From: Chionis minor
Taxonomy: Eukaryota > Chordata > Aves > Charadriiformes > Chionididae
DNA: 64,000 nucleotides
Direction: 5' to 3'
Assembly: GCA_013398295.1 (NCBI GenBank)
Contig: VZSF01008502.1
Span: forward strand, 62,001-126,000
Of the stretch, positions 33,447 to 46,400 are shown piece after piece (position 1 is the stretch's first letter; each line of letters starts with the position of its first letter). A model generated the notes under the pieces. The model was not told the origin of the DNA, ran no database searches, and worked only from the letters and a program-made list of their open reading frames with translations. The position numbers and the translations under genes were made by a program.

Positions 33447-36210
33447 AGGAAGGAAAAAAAGGAAAAAGTGGTAGCAGCACAAGTCAGTAGTTAATCCAAG
33501 GAGATAATCTCTTTCCTGATCGGTTTATCTGCAAATGTGAGAGATTCATCAACAGTATTAATGATAAACCACATTCGTATTTACATCTCAAAGTGTCAAT
33601 CCTTTCCACACAGAGGAAGGGAAGAGGATTGGATCATATTTTGCAGATAAGAGAACAGCCACAGAAGCGGCAAAGGGATTTAGGGTAACCAGCCATCCTT
33701 TGGGAAGGGTCTTCTGGCTTCCAGCTTCTAGCCAAGGGTCTCTTAGCCAGAAGGCAGCAATGTCAGCAGGGACTCTGGCCAGCTTGTAGAATGAATTTCA
33801 GAATCTTTTAAGCATCTACTAAAAAGAAGTATTGAAGCGATAAGATAAACCAGATGCTATAGCTGTTATCGCAAACAGCATTTTTGACAACCAAAGTGAA
33901 AATACCAGCATTTCTAGAACTCAATATTTTTTTTCCCAGCTGTCATTCACTGTGAATCTCTGTTATTATGCGGGAGTGAATTCAGCAATTTCCAAGGCAT
34001 TTTTAACCATTGTGCAGTTTTGCTGGTAAGTGGAAAGTCACAGTTAAATCAGCAGCAGGCATTTGAGGAAGGTTTCTTGTTTTAAGGAGTGGTGCCATGT
34101 TGCTAAAACTTCGTATGATTTAGATGGGAATACTGCCAAAGTTGTTGGTGTTTCTTGCATTTGGAGTTCCCTAGATGGCAATTTACTGTTGTTTTTGTTT
34201 ATAAGTGTAGGAAAATGGTAATTGTGGTAACTGCCTTCAGCAATAAATTAAGGAAATTGCTGATTACTGCGCAGGATTATATATCTGCAGTAAATCCAAA
34301 TGGGGTGAGATTTTTAAAACTTTTTGTGTCTCGCAGTGACCATGATGATGTGAGTAGAAAACTCACATGTATTTTTATTTCATTCACATCCACTCACACG
34401 ACGTGGATGAAAGAAAAGTACTGTGTTCACTCCTGAGAGGGAGACCCCTGTAAAGTGTTTAAGCTGCATAGCAAAACAATGAATCCTTTCCACAGTATAA
34501 AATATTAAACATCACCAGTTTCCTTTTTCTTATGTCTCACCTTTGGCAGTAAATATCTTAGGGAGATGTTAGAAATGATCCTCTTCCAATTAAATTGCAT
34601 GCAGTCCAACTCCATTCAGCAAAAGGCTGCCCAGTGCCCAGAGAAAAAAAAACATTTAATGAATCAATCTTTGTGCACAGAAGAAAGCTTTTTCTTTTTT
34701 TTTTTTTTTTTTTAAGGAATTACATAAAAACTAGGAACTGGTGACCTGTTTGAAAGGAAAATACCAGGGTGGGGTCCTGTATGATCTTCACTTTCTAAAT
34801 GATACTGGGCTTTTCTTCTGAGCTATCCAGGACATTTCCAGTAAAAGCAAGCTAAAATTTGCAAATTTTACCCCTGTAAAGAAAATAAAAGATTATTCTT
34901 TTGTCTTTCAGACTTGAATAAACAGTTGTAATATTTGACTGCATATATTTTTATTATTTTTCTCTTTATATCCTGGTAATCTTTTTTTTCATTCTAGTTC
35001 TCTTATTCATGTTAGTCTGGAGAGTTTTATTAAGTGGGTGAATTACTGAAAAGAAAGGCAATGTTACTTATTTCTCAAGATCTAGGATAAAAGCTTGCAT
35101 TCTAAATTGCAAGGAGAGCAGGTCCGTATCAACTCACTTATGTGAAAGTTAGCAGTTAATTAATCATTAATTATTAGTTGATTAGTAAGTTACCAAAGCA
35201 TGAATGCTACAAATTTCTTCACTGTATTTGTTCAGATTTCTTTCTTGGGGCTTTTTTTTTTTCCGCCCCTTTTTCTGACCTGTTGTCCATACCAGTGACC
35301 CAGGATCACAAGCTGAAGAGGGTGGCAGTTGCGTGCATTTCGTGTTTTCGGCTGCCTGGGCTCTTTGAACCATGGTTTCAGTGTCACTAGCATTACTCCA
35401 GCCCTTTATCTGTCAACGTTAGATAAGCAGAATGATGCTATCCTATGATTCTTAGAAACAGAATCTCCATTTGCTTTGTCAGCTCATGAATGCTCCTTTT
35501 GGCCCATGGCTTGCTGCCTTTGGCCAGCAGAAGCTTTGGATACCTTAAATATGATTGCCTCTTGGCTGCTGCTTTTCATTTCGGGAATGTCGATATCTGG
35601 TCAGGCTCTCCCACATTTTTGAGGCATGCTGGAGTAGGAAAAGATCCAGACTGTTTTTTCTCTGATCATATATGGGAAGTGCAGTCTAGCAGCACCTTCT
35701 GGAGCACACTGCATCATGTCAAAAAGTAGAGAATCTTGTTCATAGCTTGTGAAAAGGTTTCTTTCGTCCTTCAACGTAAAAAATGCGATAGAGATGTCAC
35801 GTTAAACTGAATACATACTGAGAATTTGGCTAATATAACGTGATTATAATCAGAATTAGCACACCAAAAATTCTATGCCCTGGGGGGGAAGGACTATTAC
35901 TATAGTAACAACTAGGAGGTCAATGAGGAGCAGAGCAAAACAAGAATTTCTTGCTTGCATTCCTGGCATCTTTAGGAGATAGAGAGGTCTCTACTGCGGA
36001 TGAGAGGAAACTGTCTAAAATGTGGACTGATAGCAGCATTTTCTGAGCTGCTGAAAGGATGCCTGTGGAGTCCTGTGTGATCCACCCTCTCTACCCACTC
36101 TTACTTGCCAGACCAGGCGAGTGGTCCCAGGTGGTGGGAGCTTGCAAAGCTTGTGGGGAGAGTTTGAGATATTAACCGTTGGAGTCAAAGGATTAAGGGA
36201 GTGCAGTTAC
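33447..36210. other. AT-rich intergenic stretch
   Basis: No exon, promoter or recognisable mobile element could be supported on either strand. It contains a T-run near 34694-34713. Short open frames here have no splice-site or family support. Confidence 0.5.
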
Positions 36211-36915
36211 AGAGTCATAGAATGATTTAGGTAGGAAGGGACCTTAAAGATCATCTAGTTCCAACCCCCTGGCATGGGCAGGGACATCTCCCACTAGACC
36301 AGGTTGCTCAAAGCATTACCCAACCTGGCCTTGAACACCTCCAGTGATGGGGCCTCCACAACTTCCCTGGACAACCTGTTCCAGTGCCTTGCTACCCCCA
36401 TGGTGAAAAATTTCTTCCTGGTATCTATTCTAAATCTCCCCTCTTCCAGTTTAAAACCATTACCCCTTGTCCTATCACTGCATGCCCTTGTAAAAAGTTC
36501 TCTCCAGCTTTCTTGTAGGCTGTCTTCAGATACTGGCAGGCTGCTATAAGGTCTCCCCGGAGCCTTCTCTTCTCCAGGCTGAACTACCCCAACTCTCTCA
36601 GCCTGTCCTCCCAGCAGAGGTGCTCTAACCCTCTGATCATCTTTGTGGCCCTCCTCTGGACCCGCTCCAACAGTCCATGCTGGGGGCTCCAGAGCTGGAC
36701 ACAGTATTCCAGGTGGGGTCTCACAAAAGCAGAGTAAGGGGCAGAATGCCCTCCCTCACCCTGCTGGACACACTGCTTTTGATGCAGCCCAGGATGCAGG
36801 GGGCTTTCTGGGCTGCAGGCACACATTGCTGGCTCACGGTGAGCTTCCCGTATACCAACACCAAGTCCTTCTCCTCAGGGCTGCTCTCCATCCATTCTCT
36901 GCCCAGCCTATATTT
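36211..36915 (-). mobile_element. CR1 LINE, 5'-truncated (about 700 bp)
   Basis: Starts AGAGTCATAGAATGATTTAG on the plus strand (reversed 3' end), then GGCAGGGACATCTCCCACTA, a landmark of a different CR1 subfamily from the 32.8 and 39.6 kb copies. The open frame [15 protein letters not shown], then [20 protein letters not shown], is an ORF2 C-terminal remnant. It ends near 36915 after GCCCAGCCTATATTTC. Confidence 0.92.
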
Positions 36916-38474
36916 CATTCCAAACATCCTGTCTGGAAGAAGTCCAGTGATTCACGGCGTAGGGGAATGCAAAGAAGAGACAAGACAGTCAGCTTGCATC
37001 GTCTGACAGTTGAGTGGCTCTGTACTTCTGAGAACATCCTGTCACAGTGCATCATCAAATTTGACAGCTTTTCTCTTTCAGGCATGGACTACTCTTTGAT
37101 CCTATAAAGTTTATCTTGGTTTTCATGAAACACCCCTGTAAGTGGCCAGCAATATATATCGTTGCTAGCAAGTTAGTAGCGTGCAAGTGTCATCAGCTAA
37201 ATATCCAGGCATGTTATATTCAAAAGTGACAAAACCCTATGAGGTATTTTAAAAGAGGTGTATTTTTTCTGGACTTTGTGGCTTGTACTCACTGGCAGGC
37301 TTTATCACACAAACCCAGATGTGGATTTTTGGCAGGTTTTTAACCTTCTAGGAGAGACTGCCTATCTTTTGATTTTCCCATTTTCTTGTAATCCCATATT
37401 TACAAGAAGAGCTAGTAAAATAACAGAAAAGCACGTTCAGTGGGGAAGGTTTGGCAAACCCAGAGTAATCTCATTGATGTGAGTGATGATTTTAGACCTG
37501 ATTTTCAAAATACGGCGTTTGAAAGTCTATCTCCTCACAGAATTTCAGGGCCAAATATCTCTGTGGCATTAATAGATGTACATCCACTACAGAAAGTGCA
37601 GTTACACGTGTTCACCAATGGTGGGGGTTTTTTGTTGATAGCATCTTTCAGTATTACAATCACCAGTCCTTAAAGAGACTGAAACCTTCTTTGATTGGTG
37701 CTTCAATGCAAATGTGTCCTTTTCTTCTCTTTTGACTAATAGTCTCCATCCTGAAGCCTCTTGAGTGCATTAAGTAATGTGTCATATACATTTTAGCCTT
37801 TCCCCTATGTCCTTTCTGAGACCGGTATGCACTACAGAGTTGTTTTGCTGCTTCATTTCTAAATGTCCACACTCCTATGGCTTTCTAGTAGAGATGTCAG
37901 ACTGGACAATAATTTTTACTTCAGGTAAAGCATGATGGAGTCTGTGTTTTCTACCGAGCTCATTCCACAGACCAAGGCTCAGCTCTGCAGCAGTTCTTAG
38001 ATGCCTGACTCTGTTAGGAGGTAATTATTAATGGGATGTGAGGTGCCAAAGAGGGACTTCACAGCTCTGTAGCTATGGCTTTTTGGTTTCCTGTACAGAT
38101 GAGCTTCGTTCACGTGGTAAAAAATGTTGTTCCAAACAGCAACAAATGAAGGACATGAAAATCTCAACCAGGTGAGACCTGCTGGTGTGTCTCGGCAGAG
38201 ATATTTTGAGCCAATGTCAAAATGGCTGGTGAACTGGGATGCTCCTGGGAACTTCTTGGTGCACACAGCAGTTTGTTGCCCCTTTTCTACAAAGGGTGGA
38301 AACACAGAGACGATTAGCATACCTGAAACGTTAGTGATGTGAAATGCGTGAGTCAAACCTTGAAGATAAAAGTCTAATGCAATTGCCTAAAATTGTAGCA
38401 GGTTGTTTCTAACATCCTTTGCATTCAAGCCTACCTTGGCTTTAAACATCAGGAATAATTTTATTATGGAGCAT

Positions 38475-38951
38475 TGTACTGGGTCTAGCTGGGATGGAGT
38501 TAACTTTCTTCATAGTGGCCTGTATTGTGCTCTGCTTTGCATTTGTGGCTAAAACAACGTGGATTTGCACAGTGGCTCTGCTCCATCCTCCAGGAGTAGG
38601 CTGGGGAATAGATGGGGAAGGGACATGGCTGGAACAGCTGACCAAAGGGATATGCCACACCATGTGATATTGTGCTCAGCCATAAAAGGTCAGGGAAAGG
38701 AGGTGGAAGAGGGTACGTTCGTGGTCATGGTGTTTGTCTTCCCAAGCAATGTGCTGAGACCCTGCTTCCCCGGCAGTGACTAGACATCTGCCTGCCACTG
38801 GGAAGCAGTGAATTAATTCCTCTTTTTGCTTTTGCTTTCCCTGTTAAATGTGATCGATGAGCCTTTTCACCTTCCTTCGGTTTTCTCCCCATCCTGCAGG
38901 AGAGGGGAGCGAATGAGAGGCTGGGTTGCCGGCTGAGATCAACCCATCACA
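38475..38951 (+). mobile_element. Solo LTR of avian ERVL-type endogenous retrovirus
   Basis: 477 bases beginning TGTACTGGGTCTAGCTGGGA, then TGGAGTTAACTTTCTTCATA, the known 5' start of a common avian LTR family, and ending in ACCCATCACA. Flanking 5-mers AGCAT (38470-38474) and AGCAC (38952-38956) are a near-perfect target duplication; 5 bp is typical of ERVL. A TATA-like CATAAAA lies mid-element. No internal viral genes are present. Confidence 0.85.
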
Positions 38952-39648
38952 AGCACTAGAAAACAAACACTTAGTTCCAGTTCCTAATAAACATTGCTCA
39001 TCTTGTTTCCCTGCATGAGGTTACGTTTTAATTGCAGAATGTTCCTTTACTTTTTAATACTGGCATAATCACAGTTCACTCTGACTGTCCACACCAAAAC
39101 AGTTGGCTGTTTCTGCAAAGCTGATTAGGAATAATACCCTTAAAGACAGTGAATTTAAATTAGTGTTTAGGTTTCAGAGTTAATGTCTCATGGATACCCA
39201 GCCTCCTGAGATGTCAGAGAGATGGTATTGATTCCTTTACCTAATTCAGCAGGCTGGTGCTAAAAGGTTTGAAGAGCCACTGCTGGACTACACAGACGAC
39301 TCTACAGGAGCATTTCAAAACTGTGGATTCGTATAGATTCTCTGCCCAGCTTTTTTATCTGATGACATCGCTTGCTACTTCATCCACAGAAAGTTCCTTA
39401 TGAGAGAGGTCTGACCTCCCCAGGGGGATAGTCAGTATGGCCATGGAATATGCTTTGTCTTATTTGCAGTCTCATCATTTCACTGTGTCAGTTCTACATA
39501 ACTTCTTCTGAGCCCATGGGGCTCAGAAGCTTCAGCTCCATAAATGCGACAGCCAGCTTGGCAGTGACCTGATGGATTATCCCCAAAGAAGTTTTAGTTT
39601 GCCATTGCTGCCAGCAAGTTCAGCCTAGCCCAGCCTCTGAACGCAGTT

Positions 39649-40471
39649 GATGTCAGGTCTCAAGTGGCGTTCCTCAGGGCTCAGTTTTGGGGCCAGTCTT
39701 GTTTAATATTTTTATTGATGATCTGGATGAGGGGATTGAGTGCACTCTCAGTAAGTTTGCAGATGACACCAAATTAGGTGGGAGCGTTGATCTGCCTGAG
39801 GGTAGGAAGCTCTGCAGAGAGATCTGGACAGGCTGGATCGATGGGCTGAGGCCAATGGGATGAGGTTTAACAAGGCCAAGTGCTGGGTCCTGCACTTTGG
39901 TCACAACAGGAGCAGGGAAGTGATTGTGCCCCTGTACTCAGCACTGGTGAGGCTGCAGCTCGAGTGCTGTGTTCAGTTTTGGGCACCACAGTACAGGAGA
40001 GACATTGAGGTGCTGGAGCGTGTCCAGAGAAGGGCAACGAAGCTGGTGAGGGGTCTGGAGAACAAGTCTTATGAGGAGCAGCTGAGAGAGTTGGGATTGT
40101 TTAGCCTGGAGAAGAGAAGGTTGAGGGGAGACCTTCTCACTCCCTACAACTACCTGAAAGGAGGTTATAGCCAGGTGGGGGTCAATCTCTTCTCCCAAGG
40201 AACAAGCGACAGGACAAGAGGAAATGGCCTCAAGTTGTGCCAGGGGAGGTTTAGGTTGGATATCAGGAAAAACTTCTTTACCAAAAGGGTTATCAAGCAT
40301 TGGAACAGGCTGCCCAGGGAGGTGGTGGAATCGCCATCCCTGGAGGTATTTAAAAGACGGGTAGACGTGGTGCTGAGGGAGATGGTTTTGTGGTAGTTTT
40401 GGCAATGTAGGTTTATGGTTGGACTCGATGATCTTGAAGGTCTCTTCCAACCCAAGTGATTCTATGATTCT
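39649..40471 (+). mobile_element. CR1 LINE with internal deletion
   Basis: Plus-strand CR1 with the reverse transcriptase FADDTK motif (near 39760), the conserved C-terminal ORF2 end and the 3' terminal repeat TGATTCTATGATTCTA. At 39907/39908, GTCACAAC jumps straight to AGGAGCAGGGAAGTG. From knowledge of the family consensus, about 190 bases are missing there. A frameshift lies upstream, near 39810. The frame from 39860 stays open for 178 codons, which should not be taken for a host gene. Confidence 0.95.
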
Positions 40472-41163
40472 ACCAGCAGTGTCTTCACACCAGTTACTTC
40501 CTTGTGTTTTACTATTTCCTTCATTTTAGGTTCTCTTTCGCTTGGGCTTCCTGCAGTTTTTATAGAAAGGTATTTTAAAAAGGTGGGTGAACTGATTCCT
40601 TATTAATTGTGCTTGCTCTGTATAATTATGGGTATTTCTAACAGAATCCATCCTTTTAATCCAACTCTGCAACATATTCACTGAGGGAAACAAAATGCCT
40701 TCAAGACATCATCTATTTGTAAAGAACATTAGTAATGCAGTGAGGTAGATCAGCTTCATATGTTCATTTGAAGATTAGGGTCTAAATTTAGATATATTCC
40801 CCAATGAGAAGGGGTTTGTGGCCTCAATTTTAATAGCTGTTTCAAACTGCCACAGGATTTAGTGCAATGAGAAGGCTTTGATTTGGAGCCTGGGACTGAG
40901 TGATACATTAGAAGCTAGACCTTTAGTGGAAATGCATGGCAGAAATTCCCTGCATGCCTGACTTTGGTCTCTATCCAGCCCTTCTGTGAGCTCTTGATTT
41001 CACCAAATTTCCCCTGATTTATGGCATGTTACTCATAATGCCAAGCTGTTCCTGGATAATGTAGTAGCATACCATTCTTGTCCTTCGTAGGTTCATGGTG
41101 TTGAAAGGTGTTGCAGGCGTTGCAGCCTCTTGACGTGCTTTCACTGAAACATTCCCTGCTGTG

Positions 41164-41194
41164 ATGGTCTGTAGATTGAAAACCGTAACTGCAG
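41164..41194 (+). CDS. Candidate first coding exon of small membrane protein
   Basis: ATG with G at -3 and G at +4, encoding MVCRLKTVTA plus one base. It ends at a strong donor (ACTGCAG then GTGAGA). An in-frame TGA lies 11 codons upstream of the ATG, so no longer N-terminus is possible unless another exon is spliced in; CTTGTCCTTCGTAG near 41090 could be an acceptor. The phase (1) matches the exon at 43240. The link is inferred from phase and splice sites; a different upstream exon could be used instead. Confidence 0.4.
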
Positions 41195-43239
41195 GTGAGA
41201 CACTTGGTTTGGGCTAGCAGTGTTACCTGAATTTACCATCAGCCCAACAGTACAATGACAACATGTCCCAGAACTGATGTGATTGTCACTGTAGAAGCGC
41301 TGCTGTACTATCTTTAACACTTACAATTGCAAAGCTTTTAAAAGTATATGGGGCAGACTTGCAGAACAACTTGTGTAGCTTATGAGCATGCAAAGCATAA
41401 GGGGTCAATTCTTGAAGGCATTCTGGTTTTCTATATTAAGTGTAATAATCTCTGCTCCCTGTATATGTGTGTAGCCTCCATCAGGGAAAATGGTAATGAG
41501 TTTGCACACCAAGGAGATATTAAATCCTGATTTCCCTTCTGTAATGTATAATGTCAACAGAAGCCTTTGATGGATGCAGCTTCTTCTTAATTAGATGCTT
41601 GAGCAGGAGATTATTAATCCATTTATCTCAAATTCTAATTGTACCATGAATTGCTCGCTGTTTTATGCCTAAGTTTATGATCATAGTTATCTTCCTAGAA
41701 CCTTCAAAGAGTCATACTCGTAAATGAATGTATTCCTGGAAACTTGAACTGTTGTATTCTTATTTGTATTGCTTTCCTCAATATGTGTGTGTGTAAATAT
41801 TCTGAAAGCCTCAGTCCATCAGCCACATAACATCCTGCAACATAACAATTCAGCAATTGGAGCTATGTGCCAGTTCCATGGTAGTGACATCTGACCTTTA
41901 AAAAATTGGATTTTGGCACCATTAAGGGGAACACACTGATTATCATGGCAAAGGCTGGTCTGTATGTACCAGAATTACTGAGTGGGCATGGTCTGGGGAC
42001 CTGCTAGCTTTCAAATGCATGTTAAAAACATAGTCTTAGGTTGTGATACTAATGTATAATTACTAATAATCCTATAGATCTAAAAATCAGCCCTAGGAAA
42101 TTCAGCACCAGCCAATCCATTTGCTAAAAGACGAAGTAGTTGCCTGGCTGACACACATTTGCCTGGGTACAGTCAAGGATTCTTTTGAAGATGTCCTCAT
42201 AGCAGGCAGAAGCTTTTTTTTCCTTTTAACACGCTGAAATGGCCTAGTTCGCAATTCACGGTGTATACTGCAATGGCTCCATCTGCTGAAGCAACTCATA
42301 AATCACCGGAAACTTCAGAAGGTTGCAGCAAATGGGATTCTTTCTCCTACTGTCTGTGCTATTAACACCCTCTGTGTTTCTCTGTGCAGGGTAGGCAACT
42401 TAAGAATAGACTAACAACGTATTATAGTTTCTTTGTGTGTCTGTGTGTCCACACAGTAGAGGGATGAGACTGACAGGCATGTGGCTGCCATTCAGTCAAG
42501 TGGAAAAACAAATGACAGTGAATGAAGCCACTTTCTCAGAGTGTCCCTGTTCTTATGTGGACTGCTGTGTAGGGCTTGCTGTGTGCAAGTGAAGATTTAA
42601 TGGCACCATCTAAATTATACAATGATATCTGGGAATTAAGAAAGGTGGGGGTTTTTCTTTCTATGGTTTTAACTGTCTATACTGGCTGCTATTAAAAAAT
42701 ACAAACTTACAGTTACTTCCTATTCTAAATACAGTGGCAAGTGATAACTCTTTTGGCACCTATATGCTCATGTGTTGCCAAATGATTGCTTTTTGGTGGT
42801 GTTACTGATGTCCTAGCTGACAACATGTCCCATTTGTCCTTTCCAGTGCAGAGTGTGTTTCTCATTAAGGTCCCTGTAGCTCACTGCTGAACGAATTCAG
42901 ACTTGGATGAGGCTGACTGCTCCCACCCTTTCAGTTCCAGGAGGACCCTTCACAGCAGACAGTATATCTATGTTGACGTTCCACTGGGCTGAGTTTAGTT
43001 TCAAGTATGTATAAAATAAAATTATACCTGCACAGCTGGGTGTCATTGCATCTCATTTTAGACAAGAGATTAATTTGTAGATGTCTATTTTGGATGCCTC
43101 TGGCAGGCTGTATAAACAGAGATATCTGCTCTCTAATTAGCAAACATAGAGGAGTTTCTTGCGCTGTCTGCACTTGGAAAGCTACAGTAACTTAGTGTGT
43201 TAGCTTCACTTTAATTTTTTTTTCCCTCCTTTCTCTTAG

Positions 43240-43421
43240 GTGGAGGGCTGCTGACCTTTTTTGTCTATCTCATCATTACCCTGACACTGTTCTACTACGA
43301 GGTGAACCGATGGCATGAGGAGGGGATCGCCAAGTCTATCAGAGGAACTGCCAGATTCCTCCAGTCAGCAGTCAGTGAAAGTCAGCAGATCCCAGAACCC
43401 TTCTGTCAGAACGACCGGTAG
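43240..43421 (+). CDS. Exon of unrecognised single-pass membrane protein
   Basis: Preceded by an excellent acceptor (T-rich tract, TTTCCCTCCTTTCTCTTAG). The phase-1 frame is open for 59 codons to TAG at 43419-43421. It encodes a membrane segment, LLTFFVYLIITLTLFYY, then the polar tail EVNRWHEEGIAKSIRGTARF and a short end finishing CQNDR. Third codon positions are mostly G or C in AT-rich surroundings, as expected for selected coding sequence. Joined to 41164-41194 the protein would have 70 residues: short basic N-terminus, one helix, then a 40-residue tail with a possible amphipathic helix. I do not recognise the family. Its neighbour GINS3 is transcribed divergently. Confidence 0.6.
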
Positions 43422-46400
43422 CAGATATTAAAAATTATGATCTGCTTATGCATGGGCTGAGCTCAGAACTGGGATTTCTGTACCTTACAGTTTTATGAAC
43501 CCCTCCCAGTTCTGCCAAGGATTTAGTTTGTGACTTGGAGAAAGTTAGTTCTCTCTTTTTCAGTTTTCCTATCAGTAGAGAGAGCCTTTGGGCCATGTAC
43601 ACATCTCTTGCCTCACCAAGACTGGAAGGATTAATTAATTTGCAAATTTCAAGGCATAAATTGCTATGCAGGGCCAGACCCTGTGTCAGTGCATCAAAGG
43701 GGGGGTTTATGATTGACTTTGAGGGGAGGAGGACTGTGGTCCAAGTGCCTACAAGTGGACAAACCCCACAATGATGGGGCAAGTTAATGCATAAATTCCT
43801 TCCCCTTTCTCCCCCAAATTTCTCTGTTTGCTTTTCTTATAAACTTAATAGCATTCCTGCTCAGTGTTCAGGCTCAATTTTCTCCTGAGCATTGTTTGTT
43901 CCCACCATTCTTTCTGGCAGAGCTCTTCTGCTTGAAAAAGGCAATTTGATTCACCCTGTGTTCTTGACTTGGAACTAGTAGGACTCTTCCAATCTGGTGA
44001 GTCAGAGTAAGTTCCTCTGCATCTCTGCCTTGTGGACTGTGTGAAGCAAAGGGTTCGTGGAAGACAGACATGGGATCGTGTAAGTAAAGGTTGGGTATAG
44101 GGCCTGCACAATATGCCTGATTCAAGCTGGATAACTAATTCATCGTGAAAACATGCCTGTTTTGCCATGAAGGCGTAGGCTTAATGGGGAATACTGGCTA
44201 AAATTATTTCAATTGGTCTCTGCCTTTGACGAGTTTGAAAGCAGTATTAAGCTGATACTGAGCTTTTTTTGAATACCGCACTGCATGCTTCTTTTTAGTC
44301 AAAGTCTTATTTATTCTGCTTTTTAACCTCTCTTTTCTCCTCTTCTTAGAACATATGAATCTTTTTTAATCTAATACACGATCTTGCAAGAAAATCCTGC
44401 TTTCTGGTTATACTACTAGTATTTTGTGAGGCACATAATCTCGAAGGGGAGATTTTTCATTACAGGATCTCCTTTTAAATTGACCCAACAATGACAGTGT
44501 CAGATCCACGTTTCCCATGTTGTCTGTGTGTGTCGCTGAAGAAGACATTTATGCCAGAAGCCAAGGGGCTACCCAAGTGCCTAACTCACAGCTGAAACCT
44601 TAGAGACAAGAAGTGATGCTGAGGAGGAGCACATAGTCAAATGCCAGAAGGCAATTAAACACAACTAAGAACTTGTGGAATAGTCTGGCTGTTCTTCTGT
44701 GCCCCATTTGTAAGATGGGGACAGCAGTGTTGTCCTAATTTCCAGGCGGGTTAAGAAGGTACACCAGTTAGAGACTGTGGGTGCTCAGAGTCTGGGGTGG
44801 TGGACGAATCCCAGGAGACAGAGGGAAGGGATCCCTGACCCACTTTGCCCAAATCAAAGCAAAAGCAGAAGGGGATAAAATATTCGTGCTGATACTATCA
44901 CCTTGACTTCACGAGAAGTTGATGGGTGCAGTATCAGCCATTCCTGGTTATGTAGCGTCTTGGATTCACCTGATCCCTGTGATCCCTTTTATGCTTTTTG
45001 TTTGCAGCAGAACATTCCAGCCATTGCTCCAGGAAGAATGGAAGAGGACAGTCAGAGCAGATCACGTACCCAGTGAACCTGAAAGTAAAAAATAACTAAC
45101 TGTTCATCCTTTTACAGCAGTTACCTCTTCTCTGTCAGCAGAGTAGGATTTTTATAACAAGTGCTACATCAAGTCGCTGAGATAGGCCAGCAAGTGACTA
45201 GCTTCTGCTTCTGCCGAAGGAACAACTCTTTCTTTCATAATCTCTTAGATGTGACATTATTCTTTCAAAATCAAACCTTTGTTGGAAATCACTGTTCTTA
45301 AAAGTGACCTAAGATTGCCATCTTCAAGCTTGATGTTGTATATTTGACAGCACTTCAGGTATAAGAATTACTGCTCTTTCCTCCTGTCTGATCTTTTTTG
45401 TGTGCATGCGTCTTTCACTAGGCAATGGAAGCATTGAAAAAAATTTTCAAATGGAAAACATTTTTATAAAATCACAAGTGTTGGTGGCTAGTGAATATTC
45501 CAGGGCACATTAAGTTCCTGGAAACATTTTTAAATGTGTTTTTGTATCATCTCTTTTTGGTAGCTGATAAAATACCTTTGAAAATTCGCCTTGCTTGGAC
45601 TCCTTGGGTGTTGTGGAGCTTCTTGTGTTCTGAAAGCCAGGGTATTAGTTTAGGCTCCTAAACAACAGTCGAACATTAGATGTCTGTTTATTAAAAATCC
45701 CCAAGCTCTTCATCATGAGTTTCATGTGTGATGCATGTCTCAAAGCCCTGGAAGTCAACAAGCAAGCCAGTCTGTCTTGTAGAGGACTAGTAACAGTGCC
45801 TGCATGCGCACTGTACAGCTGTGCAAGAGTGCTCTTTGATCTACCGGTGTGGAGATAAGACCTTGCTAAGAGGATGTGTTTGCCTTAGAATCTCTCTTTG
45901 ATGAGTTCCCAGTTCCCCTCTCATTTATGAGAGCGCTGTGTCTGCTAAATTCCACTAAACAAACACCATATCAAGCTTTTTAGCGTGAGACTTTGGGGCA
46001 CTATACCTTTACACATTGCAAAACATTTTGAACTAAACGTGACAAGGCAGCAGTCAGGCAGTCCAATTTACAAATGCAGTGAATTTTAGCTGCCGTGCAG
46101 TACAATGTGAGCTCTTTCAGCTTTGTCCTTAGATCGAGGTTATAAATTTGACGAGTGCATGGGCACCTAGGATATGCAAAAAAAGAGAGCAAGTTCTTCA
46201 CTGCCTCACCCTTTAATATCAAGAACATTCTCATTGACTTCAACAAGCCAGCAATCACCCTGTGTCAATACAATGTAGGTACTATTTTCTCTATCCATGT
46301 CATCCCATCAGTGTCGCAGTCCTGCACTTGGCGTCAACTGCATCTCATTGTATTTACTACCACATTATTAGTTCTGAAGGGAAGCTTAAAGTCTCTGTTC

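Noticed and set aside
36584..36826. 80-codon minus-strand frame
   Set aside because: CR1 ORF2 remnant.
39860..40396. 178-codon frame as a possible host gene
   Set aside because: It is the conserved C-terminal end of CR1 LINE ORF2, part of a mobile element.
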